From Deltaproteobacteria bacterium (GTDB lineage: Bacteria; Desulfobacterota; Syntrophia; Syntrophales; UBA8958): a DNA stretch of 54,511 nt. A program made the position numbers and the translations under genes. The stretch spans positions 1 through 54,511 of the forward strand of contig JAKPCH010000045.1 of the NCBI GenBank assembly GCA_029553375.1. The letters are read 5' to 3'. Below, in pieces: positions 1 to 7,615 of the stretch; the first letter of the stretch is position 1; the number at the start of each line of letters is the position of its first letter. Below the pieces are notes generated by a model that searched no databases, was not told the DNA's origin, and saw only the letters and a list, made by a program, of their open reading frames with translations.

Positions 1-258
1 TTTCCCTTTTTAGAGGCCATTACATGATCCGGGCACGATAATCTTCGGATTTTAGCCCTCGGACCACCCGCCCATTGAGGCTTTTTTAGCCCAAAAAGCC
101 AACGGCACCGTGTGCGGTGCACGTTCGCTCTGGATTCAGGATTAATAAATGCGGAGGCAAACATTCCTCAAAGAAGCCTTTTTGTCACTCTGGATTTTCC
201 CCTGGGCGGGGAGATCGTCAGCCTTCCTCTCGGCACGGGGTTCAGGGCGGCGTGGGAG
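1..258. other. Intergenic region left of the M23 peptidase gene
   Basis: No convincing gene lies here. It holds two perfect inverted repeats: GGCTTTTT (79-86) with AAAAAGCC (93-100), and GCACCG (105-110) with CGGTGC (115-120). Both lie downstream of the minus-strand M23 gene and could form 3'-end hairpins, but neither is followed by a clear U-run on that strand. At the left edge a minus-strand ATG (18-20) opens a frame reading MASKKG that runs off the window. It may be the start of a neighbouring gene but is too short to call and has no evident SD. Confidence 0.4.
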
Positions 259-1107
259 TCAGTTCCTCTCCAGAAAAGGTCTCGGGTTTACGGGCCGGCC
301 CTCGTTCCATATCTCGTAGTGGACGTGGCTGCCCGTCGCGCTGCCCGTGGAGCCGGCGTAGGCGATGATGTCCCCCCGGCGGACCAATTGGCCGACCCGG
401 ACGAGGTTCATGCTGTTGTGGGCGTAGCAGGTCGTGAAACCCTCCCCGTGGGAAAGGACGACCAGGTTTCCGCCGGGTCCGTTCCACCCGGAAAAGGTGA
501 CCACGCCGTCGGCCGTGGCCCGCACGGGTGAGCCGGCGGGCGCCGCGATGTCGAGGCCCCGGTGGAACTCGAGACGACGGGTGAGGGGGTTGATCCGCAC
601 CCCGAAGGGGGAGGTGACGACCCCGACAACGGGCACCCCCATGGGTGTGGCGAGGAAGAGCTCCCGTTTATGCCGGAGGTACTCGCGGATGGAAGAGACG
701 GTATTCATGGCAGTCTCGATTTGCCCCTCGATGGCCTCGATCTGGGCCGTCCCCGTGTCCATGCTTTCCATCTCGTTGAGGATCTTCTCCTTGGAACCTG
801 CCGCGAGGAGCCTCCGGAGCTCCCCCTCCGCCCTCTTCAGGTAAGACAAGGTGGCGTTGAATTCCTGGACCTTCCGGGCGTGGTCGGCGATGAGCCTCTC
901 CATGCCCTCGTACTTCGCCAGATTGATCATCATCGACACGACATAGCCCGCGGCCAAGAGGCTCAAAAAAACCAAAGAGACCACGAGACCGAGGGGAAGA
1001 CGGAAGTGGAAGGGGTTTCTTGAGGGGTGGGGTATGATCACGAAGCCGACGGGCGAAAGGGCCTTTTGATGGAGCCTTTCGATCACGGCACGAATGTTTT
1101 TTCTCAT
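259..1107 (-). CDS. M23 family metallopeptidase, membrane-anchored
   Basis: Predicted LytM/M23 zinc endopeptidase of 282 residues, the type that cuts peptidoglycan cross-links or activates amidases in the periplasm. One membrane helix is visible near residues 42-66, followed by a charged, probably coiled-coil stretch (about 75-140). The C-terminal M23 domain carries the zinc motifs HRGLD and HVHYE, so the catalytic ligands look intact. The ATG at 1107 is chosen because GGGAGGTAGG sits just upstream. The frame stays open to 1251, but that extension has no better SD. It is the last of five minus-strand genes starting with the ABC transporter near 5625. A non-catalytic EnvC/NlpD-like activator is less likely because the zinc residues are present. 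Confidence 0.88.
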   Translation of the reverse strand: MRKNIRAVIERLHQKALSPVGFVIIPHPSRNPFHFRLPLGLVVSLVFLSLLAAGYVVSMMINLAKYEGMERLIADHARKVQEFNATLSYLKRAEGELRRLLAAGSKEKILNEMESMDTGTAQIEAIEGQIETAMNTVSSIREYLRHKRELFLATPMGVPVVGVVTSPFGVRINPLTRRLEFHRGLDIAAPAGSPVRATADGVVTFSGWNGPGGNLVVLSHGEGFTTCYAHNSMNLVRVGQLVRRGDIIAYAGSTGSATGSHVHYEIWNEGRPVNPRPFLERN

Positions 1108-1210
1108 CCGTCCTACCTCCCATGGCAAAGACCAGGTGCCGGCCAAAGGGTACTCCCCGCCCGATATCCTCGGGAAATCAACCCCTTCAGCTGCGGCCGC
1201 CTTGTTTTTG

Positions 1211-1228
1211 AACGGAGGGCCCTCCGTT
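1211..1228. repeat. 18-bp perfect palindrome between GTPase and M23 genes
   Basis: The sequence AACGGAGGGCCCTCCGTT is its own reverse complement. It lies in the 169-bp gap between the stop of the TGS GTPase gene and the start of the M23 gene. As RNA it would fold as a 7-bp stem with a GGCC loop. There is no T-run after it on the minus strand, so a classical intrinsic terminator is doubtful. An RNA-processing hairpin or a protein-binding operator are alternatives. Confidence 0.5.
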
Positions 1229-1276
1229 GACAGACGAACTATCTGCCACAAGGAGAGGGAGGGCGCAAGTTAAAAT

Positions 1277-2269
1277 TCAACCCTGGAGTCCGAGCTCGAC
1301 GATGTCCCCCTCCTGGAGGACGTAATCGCGCTGGACCCGCTGGCCCTCCCGAACCGTTTTGCCCCATATCCGGGCGAATTTCAGGCGCTCCGGGAAATCC
1401 TTGTGTATCCGCCCCGCCAGTTCCTCCAGGGTGCTGCCCCTGGGGAGGACGAAGGGGGAGGTGAGATCCGCCTCTTTACCGGGACGCTTCGTGTATACCC
1501 GGATAAGACCCGAAAGTTCGTAGATGAACGCCAATAGATCCATGAGCATCAGGCCCGTCCTGGTGGACACGGCCATGGCGGGGATGTCCGTGCCCGTGAG
1601 CTCTTTGAATATGTCGAGATTTTCCAGGTCCCGGGGACTGTCGGCCTTGTTGAGGAGGATAAGCATTTTCTTTATGACGGGTTTTTTTGCCAGGTTCTCG
1701 GGGAGGGGGCAGGAGGGGGAGAAGATACGGTTCCTGTGGAGGATGTCCATGGTCTGTTCGAACTGGTCCACGGGATCGGCGAGGAGATCGACGAGGACGA
1801 GGACCATGTCCGTGCGGCGCATGAGGTCCAAGAGGCCGGGATCGGCGTATTCGGGCGTGAGGGGGGGAGTGTCGATGAGCTGGAACTGGATGTTTTCGAA
1901 GGGGGCCATGCCCGGCGTGGGTTTGTGGGTCGAATGGGGGAAGGGGGCGACCTCCGGGTTGGCGTTGGTGAGACGGGCCACGAGGGACGACTTACCCGTG
2001 TTCGGCGCCCCCGCGACGACGGCTTGGAGGGCCCCCTCGCGCTCGATGGCGTAGGCGGATTTGTGCTTGGCCGTCCCTTTCTTGGCGGCGGCCTGATCCT
2101 TGAGTTTCGAGATCCGCTCGCGGAGCATGGCCTTGAGCTTGTCCGTGCCCTTGTGCTTGGGCATGATGGCCAGCATCTCCTCGAGGGCCTCGATCTTGTC
2201 CTCGGGGGTCTGGGCCTCGCGGAACCTCTGCTCCGCCTCAAAATACTGGGGTGGGAGATTGGCCGGCAT
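1277..2269 (-). CDS. OBG/DRG-type GTPase with TGS domain
   Basis: P-loop GTPase of 330 residues in the Obg/DRG group, a group generally linked to ribosomes or translation. A helical N-terminus (1-75) precedes the G domain: G1 GAPNTGKS at 87-94, G3 DTPP near 133 and G4 NKAD near 209. A TGS domain fills roughly residues 255-330, ending in the usual DIVELGLQG-like strand. The order fits DRG/Rbg-like proteins better than HflX or Obg proper, which carry other accessory domains. The ATG at 2269 lies 6 bp after the stop of the aminopeptidase gene, implying co-transcription and probably translational coupling. The substrate or ribosomal partner cannot be read from the sequence. Confidence 0.85.
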   Translation of the reverse strand: MPANLPPQYFEAEQRFREAQTPEDKIEALEEMLAIMPKHKGTDKLKAMLRERISKLKDQAAAKKGTAKHKSAYAIEREGALQAVVAGAPNTGKSSLVARLTNANPEVAPFPHSTHKPTPGMAPFENIQFQLIDTPPLTPEYADPGLLDLMRRTDMVLVLVDLLADPVDQFEQTMDILHRNRIFSPSCPLPENLAKKPVIKKMLILLNKADSPRDLENLDIFKELTGTDIPAMAVSTRTGLMLMDLLAFIYELSGLIRVYTKRPGKEADLTSPFVLPRGSTLEELAGRIHKDFPERLKFARIWGKTVREGQRVQRDYVLQEGDIVELGLQG

Positions 2270-2275
2270 GGGACG

Positions 2276-3385
2276 TCAGGACGGATCGAAGAGGAAGCGG
2301 CCGTCCCGGTAGACGGTCTCGCCGTCGGCCCTTATCTCCCCGTCGGAGAGGTCGCATATGAGGTCCCAGTGAATGGACGAACGGTTGTTGCTCCCCGTCT
2401 CGGGGTAGCCGGCGCCCAGGGCGAGGTGGAAGGAACGGCAGATCTTCTCGTCGAAGAGGATCTGTTTCGTGAACCGCCTTATCCCCTCGTTGGTGCCGAT
2501 GGCGAACTCACCGACATAGCGGGAGCCCTCGTCGGTGTCGAGGATCTTCAGGAGGAACTCCTCGTTCTTGTCCGCCCTGGCCGACGTGACCCGTCCCTTT
2601 TTGAACTCGAGGGTGACGCCGACGACTTCCCGGGACTGGTAGATGGCGGGGTAGGAGAAGTGGACGGTCCCCTCGACGCTGTCCTCGACGGGGCCCGTGA
2701 AGACCTCGCCGTCGGGCAGGTTGTGACGGCCGTCGCAACTGATGAAGGTCCTCCCCGCCACGGACAGCCTCAGGTCCGTGCCGGGGCCGACGACATGGAT
2801 CTCCCTCTTGTCGGAAAGCCACCGGGCGATTTTACCCTGCCGGTGGGAGAACTCGCGCCAGTAGCCGACGGGATCGTCGGGATCGGGCATGCAGGCCCCG
2901 AAGACGAAATCCTCGTAGTCCTCCAGGCTCATCTCCGCGTCCTGGGCATAGGCGCTCGTGGGATAGAGGGCCCCCACCCAGCGCAGCTCGCCCGCCGCCG
3001 CCCGCCGCATGAAGACCTCGAGCATCTCCCTCCTCCCCCGGTTGCGGGTGACGACCCGCTGGGGGTCCACCTCGCTGAGGTTCTTGGTGTTTTCCGCTCC
3101 CGAGATGGAGATGACGGCGTCGTAGGTCTCGATGGCCGTCATCAGGGGGGGAGGGACGTGGAGGAGCTGTCCGTCCGAGGCGTGGCGATAGAGGATGTCT
3201 TCCATGTCGGGTAAGGAGACCATGGTCAGGGGGAAGCCTCCGGCCCTGAGGACGGCGGCGTATACCTCCCTGAGGAGGGGCGCGGCGAGGGTGCTGCCGT
3301 TGATCAGGACCTTGTCGCCCTCCTTGATTTCGACACTGTAGGCGACGATGAGCTCGGCGTATTTGGCGACACGGGGGTCTCTCAT
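2276..3385 (-). CDS. Aminopeptidase, M29 (thermophilic metalloprotease-like) family
   Basis: 369-residue protein resembling the M29 leucyl aminopeptidases (AmpS/PepS group), cytosolic enzymes using two metal ions. Candidate metal ligands lie in the expected order: acidic residues in DGEVFTGPVEDS, glutamate in GEFAIGTN, histidine in HLALG and the SSIHWD motif. The N-terminal half is the usual ligand-poor domain. Length is close to the roughly 370-410 residues of the family. The ATG at 3385 follows a good AAGGAGG. It lies between a small secreted protein and the TGS GTPase in a minus-strand run. Peptide recycling is the likely role; some relatives are annotated only as 'aminopeptidase' with unknown substrate. 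Confidence 0.85.
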   Translation of the reverse strand: MRDPRVAKYAELIVAYSVEIKEGDKVLINGSTLAAPLLREVYAAVLRAGGFPLTMVSLPDMEDILYRHASDGQLLHVPPPLMTAIETYDAVISISGAENTKNLSEVDPQRVVTRNRGRREMLEVFMRRAAAGELRWVGALYPTSAYAQDAEMSLEDYEDFVFGACMPDPDDPVGYWREFSHRQGKIARWLSDKREIHVVGPGTDLRLSVAGRTFISCDGRHNLPDGEVFTGPVEDSVEGTVHFSYPAIYQSREVVGVTLEFKKGRVTSARADKNEEFLLKILDTDEGSRYVGEFAIGTNEGIRRFTKQILFDEKICRSFHLALGAGYPETGSNNRSSIHWDLICDLSDGEIRADGETVYRDGRFLFDPS

Positions 3386-3418
3386 GCCGTCCTCCTTCTT
3401 GACCCTGCCCGGGGATTC

Positions 3419-3820
3419 TCAGCGGCCTTGGGCCCCCGGCGGGGCCGTGTCCCTGCCCTGTCGGTAACGCATCTCCAGGCCCGCGATCATCCGTTCCAGC
3501 TGTTCCCTCATCATCTTCAACTCACCCTGGACCCGCCGCTTGTCCGTGGCCATGATCCCCCGGGTCATCTCGTCCTGGATGATCACGATGGCCCTCATCA
3601 TCTTCATCACCTCGAAAAGGGCCATGTCCTGGGCGAGGGTCCTGTTGAGGGCGTCCATGCAGAGGGCGGCCGTATCCTGAGCCGTCCCTTCCTTCTGGAC
3701 CGGGGGGGCCTTGGCCTCCCCACCCGCCCCGGAGGCCGCCGGCGCCTGGGAAAGGGCCGGTGACGCGAAAAACAGCAACGAGAAGACGAGGATCCCAAGG
3801 ACCGTGATTTTCGATCTCAT
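3419..3820 (-). CDS. Small secreted protein of unknown function
   Basis: I do not recognise this 133-residue protein. The N-terminus has a clear signal peptide: basic start, a hydrophobic run and a likely cleavage site around the ALSQA sequence near residue 25. A low-complexity Ala/Gly/Pro/Lys stretch follows (about 26-50). The rest is a methionine-rich helical region with heptad-like spacing, probably a coiled coil, with one cysteine in the mature part. The ATG at 3820 has a GGGAGGGAAAG SD. It sits 33 bp upstream of the aminopeptidase gene and downstream of the ABC transporter, so it is probably in the same transcript. A periplasmic partner of the transporter is possible but nothing shows it. 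Confidence 0.65.
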   Translation of the reverse strand: MRSKITVLGILVFSLLFFASPALSQAPAASGAGGEAKAPPVQKEGTAQDTAALCMDALNRTLAQDMALFEVMKMMRAIVIIQDEMTRGIMATDKRRVQGELKMMREQLERMIAGLEMRYRQGRDTAPPGAQGR

Positions 3821-3882
3821 GACTTTCCCTCCCTTTCACCGCCGTGTTTATCCGATTTCCTTATCATTGTCGGCCGTTCCCA

Positions 3883-5625
3883 TCAAGACCGGGAATCGGC
3901 CGGGAGGAGAAGGGGCCCCTCGTCCCACCCCCCGTCGCCCCTCAAGGCCAGGCGCCGCGCATGCCACGGAAGGAGGGTCGAGCGGTGGGCGACGCTGAAA
4001 TAGACCGTCTCGGGGAGGCGCTGTTTCAGGGAGCCGTAGACGCGGGCCTCCGTTTCCTCGTCCAGGGAGGAGGTGGCCTCGTCGAGGAAGAGATAGTCCG
4101 GCTTGTGGAGGAGGGCGCGGATGAAGGCGATCCGCTGCTGTTCCCCCAGAGAGAGGGTCTGGGACCAGGGTTCCGTGTCGTCGAGGTGGTCGGCGAGGTA
4201 GGCGAGGCCGTGGGCGGCCAGGAGATCGCGCAGCTCCTCGTCGCTGCCACCGTTGGAGGCGGGGTAGGTAAGGGCGTCCCTCAGGGTGCCGAGGGGGAGG
4301 TAGGGGCGCTGGGAGAGAAAGACGCAGCTTTTCCCCTCGGGATAGCGGATCTCCCCCTCGCCGTAGGGCCAGAGGCCGGCCATCGCCTTGAGGAGGGTGC
4401 TCTTCCCGCACCCCGAGGGCCCCGTCACGATGAGGGACTCGCCGGGGCGAAGGTGGAAGGAGAGGCCCCTCACCAAGACCCTCCCGTCGGGTAGGAAGAG
4501 GTCCAGAGCGCGGACGGCGAAGGCGTCTTCCTCCGTCCCCCGGCGCTTGATCCTCTCCAGGGACCGGGCCTCTTCGATGGTCTTCATGGTGTCCGTGAAG
4601 GTGAGGAGGCGGTCCACCACGGCCTTCCATTCCGCGATCCCGACGTAGCTGTTCACGATGAAGGAGAGGGAGTCGTGGACCTGCCCGAAGGCCTGGGATA
4701 TCTGCATGAGCCCCCCCAGCTTGATCTGTCCCGAGAAGAAGCGGGGGGCGGCCACCACGAGGGGAAAGATGGCGGACAGCTGGTTATAGGTGCTGGTCAT
4801 CCACGTCAGGCGTTTCTGCTGGCGCATGATCCGCCAAAAGTTGGCGACGACCAGCTTGAAACGCCCCCAGAAGAGGGCCATCTCCCTTGCCTCGCCGCCG
4901 TAGATGGCGACGTTCTCGCTGTTTTCCCGCAGGCGGATCATGCCGTAGCGGAAATCCGCCTCCAGGCGCTGCTGGTTGAAGTTGAGCTTGATCAGGGGAT
5001 TGCCGATCACCATGGTCAGCCAGGTCCCGAAGAGGGCGTAGAAGAGGGCCGCCCAGACCATGTAGCCCCCTATGGTGACGGTCCCGAATCCCCCCAGGGG
5101 GATCTCTAGGGGGCCCGAGAGCTCCCAGAGGATGACGATGAAAGAGAGGAGGGTGACGACGGCCCGGAGGAACCCGAGGCCGAGATTGAGGGTCTTCTCC
5201 ACCAACGCGGCGATGTCCTCGCTGATGCGCTGGTCCGGGTTGTCCGTCCGCCTCTCGAAGATCTGCATCCGGTAGTAGGTCTGTCCGTCTAGCCACTCGG
5301 TGAGGTAGCGCCTGGTGAGCCACTTCCGCCAGCGGATCTGGAGCATCTGGTTGAGGTAGATCATGTAGACGGCCGTGGCGATGAAAACGGCGGCGAGGAC
5401 GGAGAATTCGACGAGGGAGTTGAGGAAGGCCTTCATCTCCAGGTTCTGGAGGGCGTTGTAGAAACCGTTCATCCAGCGGTTCAGAAGGACGTTGATGTAG
5501 ACGATGCCGAGGTTGAGGGCGACGACGACGGTCAAAAGGCCCCAGGCGGCCTTCTTGTCCTCGGAGACCCAATAGGGGCTGATGAGATGCCAAAAACTCT
5601 TGATGAAGGCCTTTTCCCTCTCCAC
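3883..5625 (-). CDS. SbmA/YddA-like ABC transporter, fused membrane and ATPase domains
   Basis: Half-size ABC transporter of about 580 residues with a membrane domain (about 1-340) and a C-terminal ATPase. The membrane part resembles the SbmA/BacA-YddA family (ABC transporter D-like), including the NPDQRISED motif. The ATPase has Walker A GPSGCGKST near 402-410, an unusual signature LSLGEQQ near 491-497 and Walker B YLFLDEATSSLDEE. A dimer in the inner membrane is expected; relatives move peptides, B12 or long-chain substrates, and the substrate here is unknown. A GTG at 5625 has GGAAAGGGG just before it and is preferred to a TTG at 5640 that lacks an SD. It is first in a five-gene minus-strand run. 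Confidence 0.87.
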   Translation of the reverse strand: MEREKAFIKSFWHLISPYWVSEDKKAAWGLLTVVVALNLGIVYINVLLNRWMNGFYNALQNLEMKAFLNSLVEFSVLAAVFIATAVYMIYLNQMLQIRWRKWLTRRYLTEWLDGQTYYRMQIFERRTDNPDQRISEDIAALVEKTLNLGLGFLRAVVTLLSFIVILWELSGPLEIPLGGFGTVTIGGYMVWAALFYALFGTWLTMVIGNPLIKLNFNQQRLEADFRYGMIRLRENSENVAIYGGEAREMALFWGRFKLVVANFWRIMRQQKRLTWMTSTYNQLSAIFPLVVAAPRFFSGQIKLGGLMQISQAFGQVHDSLSFIVNSYVGIAEWKAVVDRLLTFTDTMKTIEEARSLERIKRRGTEEDAFAVRALDLFLPDGRVLVRGLSFHLRPGESLIVTGPSGCGKSTLLKAMAGLWPYGEGEIRYPEGKSCVFLSQRPYLPLGTLRDALTYPASNGGSDEELRDLLAAHGLAYLADHLDDTEPWSQTLSLGEQQRIAFIRALLHKPDYLFLDEATSSLDEETEARVYGSLKQRLPETVYFSVAHRSTLLPWHARRLALRGDGGWDEGPLLLPADSRS

Positions 5626-5859
5626 GGGTCCCCTTTCCAACGGTCTTTTCAGGCTTATTATGGCCCCCTGGGGCTGTCAAGGGACTTTTAGCGGCACGCA
5701 AGTTCCTTCCTCGGCTTGATTCCCCTTGAAAGAGAGGGGATTCTGAGGGACCGGCCCCTTGAGGGCGGGTCGCGTCGGCCGTCGCCGGGCCCGCCGAGGG
5801 TATGACAAGCCCCATGACATCCCGTCAGGTGCCTATTTACAGGGCCGCGGGAAAAGGTT

Positions 5860-6465
5860 ATGGTGACGCCATTCATGGCGGGGGTAGGTCCTTTGTACCT
5901 CGATCAACTCTGGGGCGGAATCTCCGGATTCGTCATCGGCATAGGTCTGAGCGCGGCCTGCGGTTTTCGCGTCATCCTGCCCTTTCTGGGCCTGTCCCTC
6001 GCGGCGTTCTACGGTTTCGTCGAGCCTTCCCCGGGCTTTCAGTGGATGGGCACCTGGCCGGCCGTCGTGGCCTTCGCCACAGCCGCCGTCCTCGAGATCG
6101 GGGCGTACTACGTCCCCTGGATGGACAATCTCCTCGATGCCGCCGCCACCCCCTTGGCCGTGGCGGCGGGAACGATCATCACCGCCTCCCTCATGACCGA
6201 TGTCTCGCCCTTCATTAAATGGTCCCTGGCCCTCATCGCCGGAGGGGGTGTGGCCGGGACGGTCCAGGCCTCGACGGCCCTCCTGCGGGGTGTCTCAACC
6301 CTGTCGACGGGCGGGACGGCCAATATTCTCCTCGCCACCGCCGAGGTCCTGGCCTCGACCCTGACGACCTTCCTCGCCCTTCTCTTACCCCCCTTGGCCT
6401 TCCTCCTGGCGGCCTCGCTGATCGTGTGGGGATTCCTGAGGTTGAGGAGACGTCGGAACGGTTAG
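5860..6465 (+). CDS. DUF4126 family integral membrane protein
   Basis: 201-residue hydrophobic protein matching the DUF4126 family by its GLSAACGFRV motif near residues 28-37 and its alternation of Ala/Gly-rich membrane helices. About five or six membrane segments are visible, ending in a basic tail (RLRRRRNG). No catalytic motif is seen, and the family's function is not established. The ATG at 5860 follows GGGAAAAGG at good distance. The gene is divergent from the ABC transporter across a 234-bp region in which I found no strong promoter pair. The dehydrogenase gene follows after 92 bp on the same strand. Confidence 0.8.
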   Translation: MVTPFMAGVGPLYLDQLWGGISGFVIGIGLSAACGFRVILPFLGLSLAAFYGFVEPSPGFQWMGTWPAVVAFATAAVLEIGAYYVPWMDNLLDAAATPLAVAAGTIITASLMTDVSPFIKWSLALIAGGGVAGTVQASTALLRGVSTLSTGGTANILLATAEVLASTLTTFLALLLPPLAFLLAASLIVWGFLRLRRRRNG

Positions 6466-6557
6466 TCTTGCGGACCCTCGATTCTTGGTGCTATTGGGGA
6501 AAAATGAAAACATGGGAGAAAGACGGCGCCCGGCGCTTCTGAGAGGGGTACTGAGGG

Positions 6558-7562
6558 ATGAAGAGGAAAAAGATCCGGATCATACATTACGGTCTCGGTC
6601 CCATCGGTATGGAGACGGCCAGACTGGCCCAGACGAAGAGCAACCTCAAGACCGTGGGGGCCGTCGACATCTCGCCCGATCTCGTGGGGAAGGACCTGGG
6701 CACGATCCTGGGCCTGGGCAGGAGATTGGGGGTGGTCGTGACGGACAACCCCCAGAGACTCTTCGGCGAGGTGGAGGCGGACGTCGTCCTCCACACGGCG
6801 GGTTCCCGTATCCAGAAGATCTTCGATCAGCTCGTGGAGATCATCGAGGCGGGTATCAACATCATCTCCTCTTCGGAGGAGCTCCTGTTCCCGTTGAAGG
6901 AAAACGCGAGACTTGCCGCGAGACTGCACAATCTCGCCGTGGAGAACAAGGTGACCGTCCTGGGAACGGGCGTCAATCCCGGGTTCGTGATGGACGCCCT
7001 GCCCGTTTTCCTGACGGCCGTGTGCCAGGACGTGAGGACCGTCACGGTGAGACGGGTGGTCGACGCGACGACGAGACGCTACCCCTTGCAGAAAAAGATC
7101 GGGGCGGGCATGGACCCGAGGGACTTCCATGAACAGATCGCCCGGCACGAACTGGGGCACGTGGGCCTGAGGGAATCCCTGTATTTAGTGGCCGGTCGTC
7201 TGGGGATGGAACTCGACGACGTCATGGAGACCATCGAACCCGTCCTGGCCGATAAACCCGTGAAATCGAGTTATTTCTCCCTGACGCCGGGAGAGGTGGC
7301 GGGGATCAAGCACATCGTCAAGGGAAACCGGCAGGGGGAGAGGGTGATCACCCTAGAGTTGTACATGTACCTGGGGGCCGAAGACCCCCACGACGCCGTC
7401 TGTATCTGCGGGACGCCCAACATCAACCTTCGCATCGAGGGCGGGGTGGCGGGCGATCAGGCGACGGCCGCCGTCCTGGTCAACTCCATCGCGGCGGTCA
7501 TGGCGGCCCCCCCCGGCCTGACGACGGTGACGGAGATCACCCCTCCCCACTACTTCCGCTGA
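6558..7562 (+). CDS. 2,4-diaminopentanoate dehydrogenase-like NAD(P)-dependent oxidoreductase
   Basis: 334-residue enzyme of the dihydrodipicolinate-reductase-like fold. The Rossmann motif GLGPIG lies at residues 12-17, followed by a dinucleotide-binding half and a C-terminal substrate half with the TGVNPGFVMD loop. Length and motifs fit 2,4-diaminopentanoate dehydrogenase (Ord, clostridial ornithine fermentation) and its broader NAD(P)H-dependent amine dehydrogenase family. No other ornithine-pathway gene (OraS/OraE mutase, OrtA/OrtB thiolase) is in the window, so the true substrate is uncertain. The ATG at 6558 has a GAGGG SD directly upstream. It converges with the NuoF-GltD operon, 53 bp apart, across a hairpin. 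Confidence 0.78.
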   Translation: MKRKKIRIIHYGLGPIGMETARLAQTKSNLKTVGAVDISPDLVGKDLGTILGLGRRLGVVVTDNPQRLFGEVEADVVLHTAGSRIQKIFDQLVEIIEAGINIISSSEELLFPLKENARLAARLHNLAVENKVTVLGTGVNPGFVMDALPVFLTAVCQDVRTVTVRRVVDATTRRYPLQKKIGAGMDPRDFHEQIARHELGHVGLRESLYLVAGRLGMELDDVMETIEPVLADKPVKSSYFSLTPGEVAGIKHIVKGNRQGERVITLELYMYLGAEDPHDAVCICGTPNINLRIEGGVAGDQATAAVLVNSIAAVMAAPPGLTTVTEITPPHYFR

Positions 7563-7590
7563 AAAAAACGGGGGGGCGAATTCCCCCCCC
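7562..7590 (-). terminator. Intrinsic terminator of the NuoEF-GltD operon
   Basis: On the minus strand a 7-bp G:C stem (7584-7590 with 7570-7576, loop about 6-7 nt) is followed at once by a run of seven U (7568-7562). It sits about 25 bp past the stop of the NuoF-GltD gene. This is a textbook intrinsic terminator for the minus strand. On the plus strand the hairpin lies after the dehydrogenase gene but has no immediate U-run, so it is weaker in that direction. Confidence 0.85.
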
Positions 7591-7615
7591 GCCCTTGTCG
7601 TTCCTCTGTCTTTTC

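Noticed and set aside
5626-5859. Divergent promoters between the ABC transporter and DUF4126 genes
   Set aside because: A TTGACA occurs on the minus strand, but the AT-rich CATAAT lies only about 12 nt downstream, and no acceptable pair was found for the plus strand.
6511-6557. A possible start signal or leader peptide upstream of the dehydrogenase gene
   Set aside because: Only a short ATG frame and a small GCGC-type hairpin are present, with no matching SD plus hydrophobic or codon-run signature.
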